From Nanoarchaeales archaeon (GTDB taxonomy: Archaea; Nanobdellota; Nanobdellia; Woesearchaeales; UBA583): 13,807 bases of DNA. The notes below the pieces were generated by a model. It was not told the origin of the DNA. It saw only the letters and a list, made by a program, of their open reading frames with translations, and made no database searches. Location: positions 1 through 13,807 of the forward strand of contig JABSQY010000042.1 in the NCBI GenBank assembly GCA_013215525.1. Reading direction: 5' to 3'. Made by a program: the position numbers and the translations under genes. This document shows, piece by piece, positions 12,790-13,807 of this stretch (within the stretch, counting starts at the first letter, position 1; each line of letters starts with the position of its first letter).

Positions 12790-12843
12790 TTTTTTAGAGA
12801 TTATTGTTTAAAAGCGACCAGAGATTAATTTCAATTTCTGAGT
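12784..12843 (+). other. Spacer between the two eL34 tails: inverted repeat plus shared 14-nt motif
   Basis: CAATAAT (12784-12790) and ATTATTG (12800-12806) form a perfect 7-bp inverted repeat that includes the stop codon. The motif ATTAATTTCAATTT follows at 12824-12837, identical to 10941-10954 behind aIF2 gamma. The ATG of the second tail comes six nt after the motif here, ten nt after it at aIF2 gamma. Confidence 0.7.
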
Positions 12844-12865
12844 ATGGTTTTAAACCAATAATTTT
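12844..12865 (+). repeat. Second copy of the eL34 3' end
   Basis: Twenty-two bases identical to 12772-12793: the final codons of eL34 from an internal ATG (MVLNQ), the TAA stop and the next five bases (ending in TTTT). The copies are offset by 72 nt. The sequence stops matching one base before the ATG and after the TTTT. It lies outside the reading frame product and is noncoding with respect to eL34. Confidence 0.9.
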
Positions 12866-12903
12866 CTAATTTTTTCAAATAATAATTCTAAATACAATAA
12901 CTA

Positions 12904-12943
12904 ATACTAATAATTTAGTATATTTAATGCGCAATTTTATAAA
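12904..12943 (+). promoter_or_regulatory. Promoter of the two-repeat orphan gene, with upstream palindrome
   Basis: TTTTATAAAC (12934-12943) is centred 26 nt before the ATG at 12965. Upstream, ATACTAA (12904-12910) and TTAGTAT (12915-12921) form a perfect inverted repeat with a TAAT spacer, a candidate operator. Confidence 0.5.
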
Positions 12944-12964
12944 CAATCTAATTAAGTCTAGAGT

Positions 12965-13675
12965 ATGGAAGAAAAATTAAATTTATATTACTTTAAAGAA
13001 AATTTCAAAAAAGGTGAAGAGCTATATTTTGAAATTGAAAATGAAGAATATAATTTATATGGTATTTTTGAAAAAATTGAATTATATGAAAATACACAAG
13101 CAACAATTAAACTAAGTAATAGTTTAAAAATTCCAAATAAATACAATATAAACTCCCCATATCTGACACAAGTACACGAGTATGTCAATGATAAAAAAAG
13201 AAATAAAAGTAGTGAAATAAATATACTAAATCCTAATCAAAAAATTAAACTTTATAAAGTAGGATGGAAAGAATTATATTATAAAGTAATTAGTCAATAC
13301 GGATTAAAAGTAGCATTCAGAAAAAAAGAAGAATTATATTTTGAATTTAAGGGAGAACAATATAATCTATATGCAAATTTCAATGATATTTTTATGAATA
13401 AAGATAAAGAAATTATTTTAAAATTAGAGAATAGTTTAAAAATCCCAAGTTCAAATCATATCTCATCTCTATTTTTAAGTAGAACTAAAAATTATTTAAT
13501 AAGTAATCAAAAAAAATCAAATTCAAATTTCAGTTTAAAAGAAGAAATTAATTTAATGAAAGATAATAGAAAATTTAAAATGTTCAAATTAGGATGGTCA
13601 GAGATGAATTTAAAACAATATGTAACATATACACCTGAAATCATATTAAAAGAAAATTTAGATGAAGAAGAATAA
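12965..13675 (+). CDS. Orphan protein made of two ~100-residue repeats
   Basis: A 236-residue acidic-basic mixed soluble protein with no family I recognise, built of two copies of one unit. In unit one the landmarks are GEELYFE (17-23), NLYG (30-33), SNSLKIP (51-57) and KLYKVGWKEL (95-104). In unit two they are KEELYFE (121-127), NLYA (134-137), ENSLKIP (155-161) and KMFKLGWSEM (205-214). The spacing is conserved at about 104-110 residues. The pattern of alternating hydrophobic and charged residues around ELYFE and NSLKIP suggests small beta-rich domains. There are no cysteines, signal peptide, membrane helices or visible catalytic residues. It starts leaderless with a TATA box 26 nt upstream and ends in an acidic tail (LDEEE). 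A binding or structural role would fit, but this is a guess. Confidence 0.82.
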   Translation: MEEKLNLYYFKENFKKGEELYFEIENEEYNLYGIFEKIELYENTQATIKLSNSLKIPNKYNINSPYLTQVHEYVNDKKRNKSSEINILNPNQKIKLYKVGWKELYYKVISQYGLKVAFRKKEELYFEFKGEQYNLYANFNDIFMNKDKEIILKLENSLKIPSSNHISSLFLSRTKNYLISNQKKSNSNFSLKEEINLMKDNRKFKMFKLGWSEMNLKQYVTYTPEIILKENLDEEE

Positions 13676-13718
13676 TTTCAACCAACAATGGGCTTGTGAC
13701 ACATAAGCAACAACACAA

Positions 13719-13730
13719 ATTTAAATATAA
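13719..13730 (+). promoter_or_regulatory. TATA box of the HAD hydrolase gene
   Basis: ATTTAAATATAA is centred about 25 nt before the ATG at 13749. Confidence 0.5.
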
Positions 13731-13748
13731 AAAATAAGATAATTAATT

Positions 13749-13807
13749 ATGAATGAAATTAAAACAGTAATATTTGATGTTGACGGAGTAATAATAAATA
13801 GTAAAGA
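13749..13807 (+). CDS. HAD-superfamily hydrolase, 5' end only
   Basis: Nineteen codons plus two bases are visible before the window ends: MNEIKTVIFDVDGVIINSK. FDVDGV is HAD motif I, in which the first aspartate is the nucleophile that forms the phospho-aspartate intermediate and the second acts as acid/base. The sequence IFDVDGVIINS is typical of small phosphatases such as phosphoglycolate phosphatase-like or beta-phosphoglucomutase-like enzymes, but the substrate cannot be judged from this fragment. The TATA box spacing supports this ATG. Confidence 0.82.
   Translation, partial: MNEIKTVIFDVDGVIINSK

Noticed and set aside
13672..13689. TAATTTCAA followed by ATGG after the two-repeat orphan gene, resembling the motif before the duplicated tails
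   Set aside because: Only nine bases match, it overlaps the gene's own stop codon, and the following codons do not copy the end of that gene. Probably chance.
1..13807. tRNA, rRNA, insertion sequence or replication origin
   Set aside because: I saw no cloverleaf with a conserved T-loop, no rRNA segments, no transposase-like frame and no origin-type repeat cluster by eye.

Overview
The window is about 13.8 kb of very AT-rich archaeal chromosome. Three things show it is archaeal: a gene for translation initiation factor aIF2 gamma, a gene for ribosomal protein eL34, and TrmB- and Lrp-type regulators behind TATA-box promoters. Most genes have a TATA-like box centred about 25-27 nt before the start codon and no Shine-Dalgarno sequence, which points to leaderless transcripts. 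Low GC, streamlined versions of translation proteins (aIF2 gamma and eL34 both lack their usual zinc-binding cysteines) and many orphan genes suggest a DPANN-type lineage such as Woesearchaeota or Pacearchaeota. That placement is inference; no rRNA gene is present to test it.

Layout. 1-1549: an 8-bp tandem repeat, a long T-tract terminator and an NCS2-type purine permease (minus), divergent from a TrmB-family regulator (1550-2284, plus). 2326-4675: an orphan gene (minus) divergent from a double-length Lrp/AsnC regulator (plus), then a GNAT acetyltransferase (minus). 4801-7568: three minus-strand genes, namely an MFS-like membrane protein, a sugar nucleotidyltransferase and a lysine-rich histone H1-like protein with three 19-residue repeats. 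7773-8974: a small gene interrupted by an in-frame TAG, and a second TrmB-type regulator, both minus. 9060-10904: an orphan gene and aIF2 gamma (plus). 10905-11123: an unusually structured intergenic region. 11124-13807: a GNAT acetyltransferase (minus), then on the plus strand a DedA-family membrane protein, eL34, an orphan two-repeat protein and the first codons of a HAD hydrolase.

The genes look monocistronic: almost every one has its own promoter and no coding regions overlap. Three divergent pairs (permease/TrmB, orphan/Lrp, TrmB/orphan) look like local regulator-target pairs, two of them with clear palindromes between them.

The most unusual signal is at the 3' ends of the only two core translation genes, aIF2 gamma and eL34. 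Each is followed, 54-60 nt after its stop codon, by a second copy of its own last codons. The second copy begins at or near an internal Met codon and ends in a stop. In both places it is preceded by the same 14-nt motif (ATTAATTTCAATTT), and in both places a short inverted repeat lies at or just after the first stop. In aIF2 gamma the two tails differ at seven positions, all third codon positions and all silent. No other gene in the window has this arrangement. It may be a small gene-end element, a relic of integration that regenerates gene ends, or an assembly artefact from mixed strains. Other items to follow up are the amber-interrupted gene, the hairpin array behind aIF2 gamma, and the H1-like protein.
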